Source: Adiantum capillus-veneris (taxonomy: Eukaryota > Streptophyta > Polypodiopsida > Polypodiales > Pteridaceae). From it: a stretch of 64,000 bases of DNA. Position numbers and translations under genes: made by a program. Below, one piece after another: positions 45,402 through 57,029 of this stretch. How positions within the stretch are numbered: position 1 is the first letter of the stretch; every line of letters begins with the position of its first letter. Under the pieces are notes generated by a model. It did no database searches and had not been told where the DNA came from. It was given only the letters and a program-made list of their open reading frames with translations. The stretch covers positions 156,734,747 to 156,798,746 of the forward strand of contig CM043943.1 in the NCBI GenBank assembly GCA_014529385.2, given 5' to 3'.

Positions 45402-45425
45402 CCCCCCCCCCCCCCCCCCCCCCCC
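45105..45425 (+). mobile_element. tRNA-derived SINE with (TC)n(C)n tail
   Basis: A pol III A box (GCGTGGTTAGGGCG, 45118-45130) and B box (GGTTCGA, 45156-45162) are spaced as in tRNA genes. They are followed by about 160 bp of tRNA-unrelated body (ending TTTTCAGAGTGGTCGGGA) and a tail of about 28 TC units (45343-45398) and 27 C (45399-45425). There is no CCA end or stable tRNA beyond the boxes, so it is a SINE, not a tRNA gene. Confidence 0.7.
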
Positions 45426-45494
45426 ATGTGATCGTCAGGATGTCGGGCTGCAAAACACACACTCGTGAGAGGCGATCGGAAGGAGGAGCTGTTG

Positions 45495-45495
<1 letters not shown>

Positions 45496-45534
<39 letters not shown>
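45496..45534. repeat. (GT)n microsatellite
   Basis: About 19 GT units. Confidence 0.97.
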
Positions 45535-45536
<2 letters not shown>

Positions 45537-45539
45537 CTG

Positions 45540-47754
45540 TTTTACCATAAATAATATGACATAATTGAACTTTTAATATTCAAATGACAGCTGGCTTTAC
45601 AAGAAATGAAATGAAAAGTACAAAAGTAACTCAGTCTTAGAATTAATTTTGTACAATGTTTGTAAGAATGAAGCCTCATTCCAGTATACAAAGTCACAGA
45701 AGAACTTCCCAAGTAGTAAGTGAATGTGTAATCCAGTATAGGACAGCTAACCAAAGCCAAAGAAAACCTTCCAAGACAAGATAGAGTCCTTACTTGCATC
45801 CATCCAAACAAGATAGCAGATATGCTAGCTTTGGATGTGTTTTACAGGTATCAATGGACTATACCAGTTGTTATCCATGTCGATCTTAAAAGCTTTTTTT
45901 CAACTTTGTACAAGCTTAGTCCATAGTAAATGTTTTAATTTCTTAAGAAGGAACGCAAAATTTTCCATTTACAAAAGAATTTTACATCATTTTACCCCTT
46001 CTAATCCAAGTGTCAGAATCCCCCCATATTTAGTCACAATTCATCTTTTAGTGAAAGCACTAGTTAGTGCAGTAGGTTTTAAATAAAAAATCTCCTTTAG
46101 TAGTCACAATCCAGCCATAGGCTAGTTTAATGTTTGTTTTAAGGTTGGGCAAAGTTTTTGGGCCCATCGTGTTACCAGAACTTACCATATTTTGTAAGTT
46201 AACCTACCTTAATCATCCTTTCGGCCAACCCAGGTGGTCAGGAAGCCCTTGCAGAATCCAAAAAATTCTAAATGCTACACAATATGCAATCTTATATGAG
46301 AATATACACAGAAGATCATTGTAGAAATTTCCTCGTGATGGTTTCAGCCATTTAACTAATAACCAAGAGAAGTGGTGTTACCATCAAACACCCATAAGTA
46401 GCAGGTTTAGGCCCTATTTACACCAAAATTTACAAGATCATAGTGCTTATGAGGCAGTCGAAAGGCATTGTAACAACCAAACTTTAGGGAACCATCACAG
46501 AAGTAGTCATGGTGACAACCAATACCATGGTGATGTAAATGGTAAACCATCTTTTTTTTCCAAACAATCCTTCCTAAGCATTAGTCGGCAGTTAACAGCA
46601 AATAACCAAGTAAACAGGCCAAGTAACCGCTAGTGAGCCAACAGCAGACAGAACGTAAAGTATTGCCATTAATATAAAGCCATGTTCCGAAACAGTGACA
46701 ACATGCTTCCTGGTCAAAAAATATGCATTATTGGTGTGCGTAGGGTGAAGCAACACCCCACTTTTCCAATCTCTCCATCAATAAAATATCACGAGTTTTA
46801 CCTCGGCATAGATTAATAGTCATGCAACAAGGCACCAGACAGCCTGCCATCCTGCAACCGAGATTAGTAGGCAAGAAGAAATATATATATATCCCTGTTT
46901 GTATCGGTTACTAGGGCAGAAAAACAACAACCCTAGCCAACCCAGTGATCAAACCACCGACCCATTAGGTGGATTTTTTAACACAAACCAGTTTTTAGCA
47001 TTGACAGTAGGTTGTGAACCATCAGTAATCACGTGATGCAGAGCACCCCCATGTTTGGGATTAAAACATTGCAGGAAGAAACAACCCATAGCTTCCTACT
47101 AAATTTGTTTAAAAAATCATCCTCTGAGAGTAACAAGCCTTCGCAGCATAAACATATAGCCATACAACAGGTGAAACAAACCAAAAAAAGCAGTTGTCAA
47201 CCTGTGTTACTTGAGTTGAGAGCTCCATGGTTCGATCCAGTGGAGATTCAGATACGCAGTCAACTAACTTTATGCAAACAAACATAGTACAACAAAGCTA
47301 AGTGAGGGGCAGAGATGCGCCATCACCTTTTAAATAGAGGAGGGAGGGAGGTTGCCATAACTGCATATCGTGCAGTTACCCAAGCGCTGAGAGATCTCCA
47401 GCAGAGATGATGAGGCCGCCTACAAGGTGCAATGAAGAGGCAACCAAGAGCATTCACGGTCAGGTTTCACCCGAGGTTTATTCACTCATGTACTGAGAAG
47501 GGCTACATCCCATGGTAGTGCCCATAGGTGGTGGGTTTTACTATAGTCCCAAGAGCCAAGTAAGCTCGGGAATACCCCCAAGTTAGGTGATACAGTATGA
47601 GTGTGTGTGCCCCATTTAACCAAAAAATATCACCGTCTTACCAAGCCTTTAGTAGTTATGAAGGGCCAAGTCCCATAGTGGAGACTCAAAACACTTTGAA
47701 GCTTTTTCTGAAAAAGAAAGGAAAAAAAAGTTAGGAATTTATTAAGTAATCACA
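45540..47754. other. Unassigned AT-rich DNA
   Basis: No protein motif or repeat end recognised. Short frames at 45542-45811 (minus), 45835-46086 (plus) and 47033-47287 (plus) carry no known domain. A B-box-like GGTTCGATCC near 47229 has no convincing A box. Confidence 0.4.
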
Positions 47755-47756
47755 GT

Positions 47757-47810
<54 letters not shown>
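47755..47810. repeat. (GT)n(GA)n compound microsatellite
   Basis: About 13 GT followed by about 15 GA. Confidence 0.97.
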
Positions 47811-47812
<2 letters not shown>

Positions 47813-48002
47813 CAATCTGACATTACAAAAAAAAAGTGTGTACTGATGTACACACAAACCCACTTTGCACGTGCATCCCCCATTTGCTCATGGCCCGCGA
47901 TCTTGGCCCTAGTCCTGCCCCGCCGTGCTTGTCAGGCACCTCCTTCCCTTCCCTCACCTCCCGCATGCTCATCGCAGGACTGGAAAAACTCTCCCTTGCG
48001 GG

Positions 48003-48003
<1 letters not shown>

Positions 48004-48079
<76 letters not shown>
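48004..48079. repeat. (GA)n microsatellite
   Basis: About 38 GA units; the Glu/Arg-repeat frames across it are artefacts. Confidence 0.97.
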
Positions 48080-48084
<5 letters not shown>

Positions 48085-48299
48085 GCTCTCGCATAGCTAT
48101 TCCATCATCGACATAGAGAGTGTTGCCTGCTCATGTGCCAGAGACAAAGAGACGGGGATCAATCTTTCGCAATAGGCAATGGCTCGACACCTCATGTGCC
48201 TACATGCCTCTTCACATGCTGCAATGTCCATGCATGAGTTCGTGTGTACCTGAGTGAGAAAACATGAGTATAGATTGTTTACGGCGGCGACCAACGAGG

Positions 48300-48305
<6 letters not shown>

Positions 48306-48340
<35 letters not shown>
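48306..48340. repeat. (GA)n microsatellite
   Basis: About 15 GA units ending in GGGAGGGAGGG. Confidence 0.95.
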
Positions 48341-48949
48341 AGGGTATCTTCTCACATACCACACAATTTGCCTTTTTTTCAAAATCAACCACACATACCC
48401 CCTCATATTTTGTCAAAAAAGTCCTTAATGTTTTTTTTTTTTTCAAAACTCCAAAAATACCCCTTGTTATGCTCGCAAACATGTCCAACCACTTTTCTTT
48501 TTGCAACTCTTCATGGGAAGATTAATTCTCCCTCAACCTAAGATGATATAACTACCACTTTGGATGGTATTGTGGGTTCTCAAGCTTAAATGGCTTCTTA
48601 TAAGTAGACAAATGTCTCTATTTGGAAGCTCACTGTCAAACTTTATATATGTAAAACACTTAAACATAGATCTCAATTGCCAAAAAGACTAAAGTATGCA
48701 AAATTTGAAGCAATCCATCCAAAATTGATATAAGGGTATTTTGGGAATTTTTGAAGTTTGAGGAGTATATGATGCTGGAATTTTCCTGAGATGTAATTAG
48801 TTATTGGCATTTAAAAACAAGGTGAAAATTCACGGTGGCGTTCAACAGGACAAGGGAATGGGGAGTGGCAATGTTAAGGGTGGTCACAAAGTAGCATAAT
48901 GTATGTTGTGGAGTGATTAGACCGATACATGAATTTGGTCCCTCATTTG
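48341..48949. other. Unassigned; possible 3' flank of the Helitron
   Basis: No coding recognised. If the Helitron is complete at this side, its CTRR-and-hairpin terminus should be here on the minus strand; I could not identify one. Confidence 0.35.
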
Positions 48950-51033
48950 TTGTTGGAGATTGTTGAGCTAGCCCAAACGTGGTCTAAAGAAGATACATGG
49001 ATAGTTGCAACATTTGTTATTGCTGATGCTATATTTGTTTAGCAAAAAGGAAAGGTGGTTGTAGAAAGTATAAGGAATTTTAGTGTCAATGTCAAAGTCA
49101 CCCAAGATAATGATTGAAATTTCCATAGTGTGTTGTTCAAGCAACGATGTTAATGCATCCATTAAATTTGTTAGTGGCGTTGAAGGCAAATTGTAAAGAG
49201 AGACTATTTTTATGATTTTGTTGTTTGTGAACTCGATGGTTGCATGCAATATCTCGATTCCTAGACGAGAGATATTCCTATAATCAAAGTCGATGAGTGT
49301 TTTTTTGTGGAGAAATGAGACACACATTATTTCATTAAATTGGTGTTTGAAGAACGCCTGGTATTGCATGTGGTGTTTTTGGTTAGCCTTGTCTCTTGAA
49401 AATAGAGTACATGTGATGCCTTTAGCATGGAATTTGTTGTAATCTTTCTTATATGTTTATTGAAAAACACAACGTTTAGAGATTGAATGATGATCTATGT
49501 GTTTGAGTAATCTTCTAATGGATAGATCATCATTCAATCTCTAAAAATTGTGTTTTTCATTTAGCCTCTACTTGTAGGCGATGCAAATCTTCTAATATAG
49601 TTAAGGCCATGTGTTCTTATGTGTTCAGGATTGAAGGCCAGTGTTTGCAATGTAAGACCCTGCGAGGAACGATGAATTGTTCGAGCACTAGTCGGTTGTA
49701 ATGGGAACTATGATCTCGAAATGATATTTAAGTAGTTTTTCCCAACTTGGAATTCATGAACTACACGTTCTACTGGACTCCATTCTTTGTTAATGGTTGG
49801 TGAATATAGTGTTTGATTTTAATAGCTTTTGTCTTTCCAATGATAGACTTAGAGAAATGAACCCAGAGTATTGTTTTTTTCATTGTTTTTGTGAAATTTT
49901 TGTACTCCCCTTTTGTTCCATAACTAATCCATCAAGAATGTCCAAGTTTCATAAGTATAGCTCAACAACAATGCCTAATTTTAGGCTTAGTGTGGAATGC
50001 AATCCTCTAGTTAATTTGGGATCTATGGGAATGTCAATTGTTTTGCTACATGAGTCGTTTCTTTTATCAATAGCGTTGAAAGTGTGGGGTGTTCCCTCCA
50101 TCTGATTGAAAGCACTAAGATTATGAGGTCCTTTTCTTTGTTAGAGTAAAATAGATGAGAAACTTGATTACTGTTTTGGAATAGGCCTATAGTAATTGTG
50201 GTTAAGGTATTCCAAATCCTCAAGCTATGTTGGGTAACTCAAAGTCTATTAAGGATGTCTATAAATATTGGATCATTTTGTCGCATTGGCAGAGTAAGTT
50301 CGTAGCATTGTGGATGAGTGTGCCAATATGAAGGAGAATCTGTTTCTAAAAGTGTATGTTTTTTTGCAAAGATCCAACTATCCTTGACGAGGCTTGACTG
50401 TCACAAATCACCACATGGAATGACACCCAATCCACCAAATGGTTTATCGTGGACGCATTTCATTGCATGAAGATGTGAATCGAGCATGGATAACACGCTT
50501 GAACCAGTCAAAGACACCTCATCAAAAACTACAATTTCTAAGTCTTTATATAGAAGACAAAGTCCATCCAACTTTTCAACACTCAAACTTGTTTGTGTAG
50601 AAGTAACTAGAGGTAAGTGAAGCGCAGAGTGGATTGTGGTGCCACCAATACTTAAAGCTACCTTTCTTGTGTATGCCACTAGCAATGCTGTTGGAGATTC
50701 TCGATTGGGTGGACTTTTATGGTTGTAGAATCTTTGCAATTCTTCTACTAACATTAGCAATGTGAATGTTTTTCTGTTCTTGCACCTCTTGTAAGGAAGA
50801 GGTGTATAGATTTGTTGGGTTGAATATGTTTTTTCAACATAATGTCATCAAATATGTTGTTGGTGGTGGTTTCATTTTTCAATGCGTGCATAGAAGTCGC
50901 CATTTTTCATAGTGAGGTTCTTAAGATGTTGCAAGTGCAAAGTGTTTTTAGAGCGCAGATTTATGTTGAAGTCATTAAGAATATCTGTGTGATGTGAGTC
51001 ATATGAATCATTGTCTGTTGTACTAGTTGTGCT
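48950..51033 (-). pseudogene. Helitron PIF1-like helicase with C-terminal endonuclease-like domain
   Basis: Read from 51033 down. A degenerate Walker A (HLFLTRGARTEKHS where LFLTGGAGTGKS is usual) lies near 50800. After a frame change come TALLVAYTRKVALSIGGTTI and HSALHLPL, then Walker B IVVFDEVSLTGSSVLSMLD (about 50530-50480). PFGGLGVIPCGDL follows, with a stop at 50401. Broken blocks continue: CYELTLPMRQNDPIFIDIL, VERVVHEFQVGKNY and ARTIHRSQGLTLQTLAFNPE (about 49660). These are the ordered motifs of Helitron/PIF1 helicases. From about 49450 an APE-type endonuclease pattern follows on the same strand: MLKASHVLYFQETRLTK, IVSLYNLPSTPLTNLMDALT, SIIILGDFDIDTK and SLDHVW. Many frame breaks; not functional. 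The 5' half lies beyond the Copia insertion, at 55319-56218. Confidence 0.85.
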
Positions 51034-51260
51034 TGTTGGAATTAGGCTTGCAGAGAAACACACACAGCTTGAAGAAGACGAAGAAAGCTCAAGGCACACA
51101 ATAGAGAGTGTATTACTTAGTGTGCAATTGAAAGATAGATAGCCCTAGAGTGATGGGCGTATATACAATGCACGGGGGAAAAAACCTCCTAAAGAGGGAA
51201 CAAATGCCCCGGCGGTCCTAGTGAGTTCACACACATCACTACCACATGTATATGGTAACA
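51034..51260 (-). mobile_element. Element A 3' LTR
   Basis: On the minus strand it reads TGTTACCATATACATG to CCTAATTCCAACA. About 11 differences from the partner LTR by eye. Confidence 0.93.
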
Positions 51261-51335
51261 AATCCCCCCTAGAGTGATGCGGTGAATGAGAGCTGGCACA
51301 TGAGTAAAGGGAAGTGCCATGCCCTAAGGACATGA

Positions 51336-54300
51336 TCAGTCCACAAAGGGGAGTAAGCCCAAAGCTTTGCAAAAAGCTTCAAGCTTCTCACGAGACAATG
51401 CCTTTGTGAAAATATCTGCAAGGTTGTCCTGTGTTGGCACATAAGCCAAGCTGATCTCTCCTGCTGAGAGCCTCTCCCTGACATAGTAGTAATGCACCTC
51501 AATGTGCTTTGTGCGAGCATGAAAAACTAGGTTCCTCGTAACTGCCAATGCGCTCTTAATGTCAGTGTAGATAGTGTTGGCAGTGTCCTGTCCAACACCC
51601 AAATAAGCCACCATAAGGCGTCTGAGCCATACACACTCAACCGTAGCTGTGAAGATTGCCCTGTACTCAGCCTCACAACTCGAAGTGGCTACAGTAGGTT
51701 GCTTCTTGCTCAACCATGATATACATGAACTGCCAAGCATGAAACAAAAACCACTTGTGGACACTCGCGTGTCAAAACAACCAACCCAATCCGAGTCCGA
51801 AAAAGCATGTAAGTCTGGCAGCAATGATCCCCCCTTGGGATAAAACAAGCCAAGATGTAAAGTGCCACTAAGGTAGCGGAAAATCCTCTTGATAGCTTGC
51901 CAATGCTTAGACCCTAGGCTATGCATAAATCTACTGACCTGTGAGACTGCAAACTAAATATCTGGCCTCGTGTTGCATACATAAATGAGGCAGCCCAACA
52001 GCAGTTTGGTAAAGAGTGACATCAGCAGGATCGCCAGCATCATGTAGATTCAACTTCAAACCTGTTTCCATGGGAATGGCAATAGGTTTGCAATCCTCAA
52101 GTCCAAACTTACATAGCAATGTCTCTATGTAACTTTTTTGGCACAAGGCAATACCACCATCACACTGCTTAAACTGTATACCCAAGTAATGATGCAATGG
52201 TCCCAAATCTTTCATCTTGAAAGTAGCATTCAAATCAGCCTTAAATTCAGCAAATGTCTCTCATTTGGTCCAGTGATCAGCAAATCATCGACATAAAGAA
52301 CCATTATGAGAAATACATTAGCCTCACGCTTTACATACAATGTGCTTTCTGTTGGATTGTTACGAAAGCCTCGTTTAACCAAATGAGTGTCAGCTTTCTC
52401 ATACCAAGCACGAGGAGATTGCTTCAACCCATACAAAGCCTTCTTACATCTGCACACTTTGTCCTCTTGTCCTTTTATGACAAAATCGCGAGGCTGCGTT
52501 ACATAAACTTCCTCAAATATGTCACCATTCAAGAAAGCAGTAACAATGTCTGATTGATGTACATCCCAACCAAAATGAGCTGCCAATGCACATAGAAAAC
52601 GCACAGTAGTCATACGACAAGTGGGAGCAAAAGTCTCTTCATAATCTATGCCTTTTTACTTGACTTTTGACCATACATCGTGCCATTTCTGTCAGTGACC
52701 TGTTTTTCCTCTCAGCAACACCATTTTGCTGAGGTGTACAAGGCACTGTACATTGGTGTTTTATCCCACGACTAGCCATAAATGCATTAAATTCATGAGA
52801 CATATACTCCCCCCCTCGATCGGAACGGAGGGTGCCCATAGTACATTTCGAGACATTTTCAACCATAGCCAGAAATTGTTTGAAGCACATAAAAACTTCG
52901 GACTTCGCTTTAAGCGGAAATACCCATGCATGCGTGGAGTAATCATCAATGAAAGTCACGAAGTACAGGTAATTGCCCAAGGACGGAGTTTGCATGGGCC
53001 CACAAACATCACTATGCACAAGCTGCAACCTTCATGTGGCCTGAACTGAACCATCCTTTGGAAACTTAGAACGCTGCATCTTACCCAAAATACAGCCTTC
53101 ACAAACATGTTTGACAGGTGCTTCAAGAGGTGGCAAAGAAGCAACCATATCAGATTTGTGCAAACGCAGCAAACTGGCAAAATTCAGATGACCAAAACGT
53201 GCATGCCAAAGTTTTGCATATGAAATAGCCCTTGAATCTGCAACAACATTTGCAAAAAAATTTCCACACTTGTCATACAAAGTGAGCTTATACAGCCCAC
53301 GGCACAAAAGGCCTGATGCAACAATTTCATCACCAAAACTGAGATCATGAACTGTACATCTGTCATCCACAAATTTGACTACAAGTCCAAGTCTAGCAAG
53401 TGCGGATACAGACAAGAGATTCTTCTTGATCCCAGGTACATAAAGTGCATCAACGAGTGTGAAAGAACTGCCAATAGCAGCAGTAAGCACAATCTTTCCA
53501 ACTCCCTGAACTGAATAAGAGGCATTGTTGGCACAAGTGACAGAATTCCCATGAGGGTTAGACTCGAGAGAGGTAAACAATTCACGATGTGAGGTAATGT
53601 GCTTTGTAGCACTAGTGTCAAAATACCACACATGTGAATCTGCAGCAACTGACAAGCATGCATCATGGAAAGCAGGATTGTAAGTGCACTTTGTGCTAAA
53701 AGCCCATTCTGCATTAACATCAGCATCACAGTCTCCTTTCACAGAAGACTCAACAATGGCTGCATTTGTAGTGGTACCAGCATTTGCAGTGGAGCCACCC
53801 TCTTTCTTCTTAGCCTCTTTGGCCTTCAACTTAGGACACGACTTGATCGAGTGATCATTAGCTTTACAATAATGACAATGCATCTTCTTTTTGCCCTTAT
53901 CACCAGAATTTCCAGACGAAGTGCTGCCAGTAGAAGCATTAGGAACAGAATTTTTGCCACTCGCAGCAGAACCATAAGAAGTGGCTGCATTGCTGTTACC
54001 ACCCTTTCTTTGAGAAGCAATAAAAGCCTGTTCAACTGCACGCTGCCTAGTACTGTTTTTTCTGAAAAGTGACTCTTGCAACAACAATGTGCATACTGCA
54101 TCAAACTTGACAACTTCTGGATTTCCTTGGGTCATAAGTCTCCAAGTACTAGCAAAAGTCTGGTAGGAATCTGGTAAGGCATCAAGAACAGTCTGCACAA
54201 GAGAACCGTCTGAAATGACTTCACCTGCAGAAATAAGTTGCTCATTGATATCCTTGACACTAGCAAGGAAAGTGTCCATATCATCTTCCTCATGCATAAT

Positions 54301-54729
54301 CTTCGACTCCAGCTCTTTACGCAGCAAAGCAATTTTAGCCTCATTGTGGCTTGCATAAAGACCTGCTAGAATATCCCAAGCCTGTTTTGCAAATTTTGCT
54401 GAACGGATGTGAGGAACAATGGTGCGCTTCACAGACAACACAATCAATGCATGAGCCTGGGCATCCTTTACATCCCAATGAGCTTATTCTGCCATAGGCA
54501 AAACAACTCTAACAGCAACAATCCTTGCAGCAAGACCTGCAACATCCTCAACATCGCCTACATCCTCAGAACCAGGACGTACATCAATGCCCTGCACAAT
54601 GTTCCAGATGCCCTTTGACACAAGAAAATGTTGCATCATATAAGCCCACATAGGGTAATTGTCCCCATCCAACGTGTCCTCAACAACAAACATCTTGAAC
54701 ACATAATATGTGTTGTTGTTGTCAGCCAT
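51336..54729 (-). pseudogene. Element A gag-pol, internally deleted
   Basis: Gag starts at 54729 (MADNNNTYYVFKMF, then LDGDNYPMWAYMM) with a stop at 54484. The 54447-53032 frame (471 codons) has CHYCKANDHSIKSC, a protease site WYFDTSATKHITS in which the usual D-S-G is D-T-S, and LWHARFGHLNF. Integrase 53028-52650 has HSDVCGPM, TFIDDYSTHAWVF, RSDRGGEY and PCTPQQNGVAERKNR. At about 52655 the frame jumps straight to RT (YEETFAPT-like wording, then VHQSDIVTAFLNGDIFEEVY and VLYVDDLLITG), so the integrase C-terminus and RT start are missing. RNase H at 51926-51336 reads KHWQAIKRIFRYLSGTLHLG, STSGFCFMLGSS and TFTKALSREKL-like wording. Relatively few stops, but clearly dead. Confidence 0.92.
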
Positions 54730-55077
54730 GGTAAATGTTGCACCTGATGTGAAAATTGCCCGAAAATAGGAGAAACGGAGCGGGAACAACACGTGCTATA
54801 TAGCACAAACCGTAGAAGACTATAAGGCACGTGTTATGCAGAAAACGGCACTGACAGAAATTCTGCACAAAATGACAAAATAGCCTGTGCAGTACCGCCT
54901 GTAGTGGAAACGGAGGCCAAAATGAGCCCAAATCGAAAATCTCAGCAGACTGAGCTCTACGAGAATTCCCAAAGTATTTGTCGACCTGCGAACGCTCGCC
55001 AAAGCTCACTGAAATCGGAGAAAGTGAGCAGGCGTGTACTGGAGCAACTGGCGAATAAGCCCGGGAGGACGCAACCT

Positions 55078-55089
55078 GCTCTGATACCA
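55078..55089 (-). other. Element A primer-binding site
   Basis: The minus strand reads TGGTATCAGAGC, exact tRNA-Met type, two bases from the LTR end. Confidence 0.92.
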
Positions 55090-55091
55090 AT

Positions 55092-55318
55092 TGTTGGAAT
55101 TAGGGTTGCAGAGAAACACACACATCTTGGAGAAGACGAAGAAAGCTCAAGGCACACAATAGAGAGTGTATTACTTAGTGTGCAATGGAAATATAGATAG
55201 CCCTAGAGTGATGGGCGTATATACAATGCACCGGGGAAAAAACCTCCTAAAGAGGGAAAAAATGCCCCGGCGGTCCTAGTGTGTTCACACACATCACTAT
55301 CACATGTAGATGGTAACT
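55092..55318 (-). mobile_element. Element A 5' LTR
   Basis: 227 bp; the outer base differs (AACT where the partner has AACA). Confidence 0.93.
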
Positions 55319-56218
55319 GTGCTTGGGGAGGGAATGCAATGCTTTGTGAATTTTTCTATTGGGCTTGGGTTTTTGTTGAACTTGATTTCATTTTAATATA
55401 TGACTTGCAGATGCTGATCATATACATCCCTCCATGTAGAGGATTCTTTCAAATACTGGTTCTCATCATTGATCCAAGGGAAATATAGTAAGTATTGTTC
55501 TCTATAGTGGTCTTCTGGATTTTTAAGAATGGCATATTTCACGAATCATACGATCTTACCTATACGCAATTTTTTTGTATGTTGTTTCCTCTTGATTAAT
55601 TGTTGATGCATATTCAGCCAAACATAGATGATGGAGATTTTGTGGTCTTTCAGTATATTTATCAATAATATTTTGGAAGAATATGTTTGTGTCGGATGAG
55701 TCAAGTTTTTGCATAGATGATATTCTTTTGGGGACTAATGCACATCGATCATAAGGGTTAGTCTTTATGTATACAAAGTCAGGAGTTGCACTATGCACTA
55801 TGTAAGATGCTTGTTGTGCACTAATTTGTCGTGGGTTAAGAATAATGTTGCCTACCTCGCGCAGTCGCTCAATTGTTGTTGCATTATTGGCCACACAAAT
55901 ATCAATTTGAGATTTTATTGTGCCAATCAGTGTGTTTTCCATTTTTTTCATGTATGATGTGCAATAACTTGCTGCACCATGTGCGTTCAAGACGAATTGA
56001 ATATCAATGTTTGCATCCCATAGTGTTGTAATCATGGCATAAAAATTGTTTGTATGAATATCCTTTATATTTTGTTTCAAGAAGATTGTTACAGTGGATA
56101 GTGTGTTGCTTATTGCCAAAGCATGTTCTTTGAAAGTCAAATGCAAGTTTATACCATTCTTCAAAAGAAATGGTAGTTTCAACGCCAATGGTATCAAGGC
56201 TGTTTTTAATGTATTTAA
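55319..56218 (-). pseudogene. Helitron RepHel, region between Rep and helicase
   Basis: The minus strand from 56218 reads LNTLKTALIPLALKLPF, DIQFVLNAHGAASYCTSYM, LREVGNIILNPRQISAQQAS and PDFVYIKTNPYDRCALVPKR, then ERPQNLHHLCLAEYAS. After a frame change come EDHYREQYLLYFPWINDENQ and YLKESSTWRDVYDQH. These match the conserved block of Helitron RepHel proteins that precedes the helicase (usual wording Y-x-x-K-x-E; E-x-S-AQEA-x-Y; YREQLxLFxPWR). It ends at the GTGCT duplication and continues at 51033. Upstream it runs into a (GA)n/G tract; the Rep nuclease domain (HUH) was not found to its right. Confidence 0.85.
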
Positions 56219-56221
56219 AAG

Positions 56222-56224
<3 letters not shown>

Positions 56225-56282
<58 letters not shown>

Positions 56283-56297
56283 CCCCCCCCCCCCCCC
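56225..56297. repeat. (TC)n(C)n tract in the Helitron reading frame
   Basis: 28 TC units and 17 C. It truncates the recognisable RepHel sequence on its 5' side. Confidence 0.97.
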
Positions 56298-56494
56298 TTG
56301 TGAGAGAACCACGTATAGTATATATACATTGAGAGTCCACCCTTAAAAAATGGATATAGGACTTTACGCTGCCAATTGGCATCCACAAGGGACTCCCTTC
56401 TCCAACCGAAGAAACTTCTCTTTAAACTCCACAATTTTTCCTTAAGCTCCTCTTTGAGGACCTACAAATTTTTCCCTAGTAAAAAGTGGCCAAC

Positions 56495-56935
56495 CACCTG
56501 TATATCAAGGTCCAAGTTCAAGCCATCACCCCTCTTTTTGAGGTCTCCAAGCACCCGTACTACCACGCGCTCAAAAAGTGAAAAAAAAAACTTTCCCTAC
56601 TATTCCCATCCTTTGCCAACTTCAATGGGTGATGTCTACTTGTATATCAAGCTCCAAGTTCAAAGCCATCACCCCACTTTTTGAGGTCTCCAAGCACATG
56701 TACTACCAAGCGCTCAAAAATTGAAAAAAATCAAACTTTCCCTACTATTCCCATCCTTTGCCAACTTCAATGGGTGATATTTACCTGTATATCAAGCTCC
56801 AAGCTCAAAACATCACCCCGCTTTTTGAGGTCTCCAAGCATGCATACTACCAAGCGCTCAAAATTTGGAAAAAGTCAAACTTTCCCTACTATTCCTGTGC
56901 TTTCCCAACTTCAATGGGTGATATCTACGTGTAGA
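56495..56935. repeat. ~142-bp tandem repeat, three units
   Basis: (C/T)TGTATATCAAG(G/C)TCCAAG begins units at 56498, 56640 and 56783 (periods 142 and 143). Units share TTTTTGAGGTCTCCAAGCA, TACTACCA(A/C)GCGCTC, AAACTTTCCCTACTATTCC and AACTTCAATGGGTGATxT. Confidence 0.96.
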
Positions 56936-57029
56936 ATGCTCCGACCAACAAGGTGTACAAACAAAATTGTAGCTCCCATCGAGGACTTCAAAATTTGATA
57001 ATTAATCTTTAAATTTATGGCTTTCTTGT

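Larger units (their letters stand above)
51034..55318 (-). mobile_element. Ty1/copia element A, inserted in the Helitron
   Basis: 4285 bp with 227-bp direct LTRs and a perfect 5-bp target duplication GTGCT (51029-51033 and 55319-55323). The Helitron frame is interrupted at that point and reads on at the far side. About 0.9 kb shorter inside than related element B. Domain order is gag, protease, integrase, RT, RNase H on the minus strand. Confidence 0.95.

Noticed and set aside
47836-48175. Overlapping frames with long Glu/Arg repeats
   Set aside because: Frame-independent translation of (GA)n; the same holds at 48254-48541 and 56004-56312.
53665-54072. 135-codon plus-strand frame
   Set aside because: Antisense to the zinc-knuckle region of Copia A gag; a mirrored shadow also occurs opposite element B gag.
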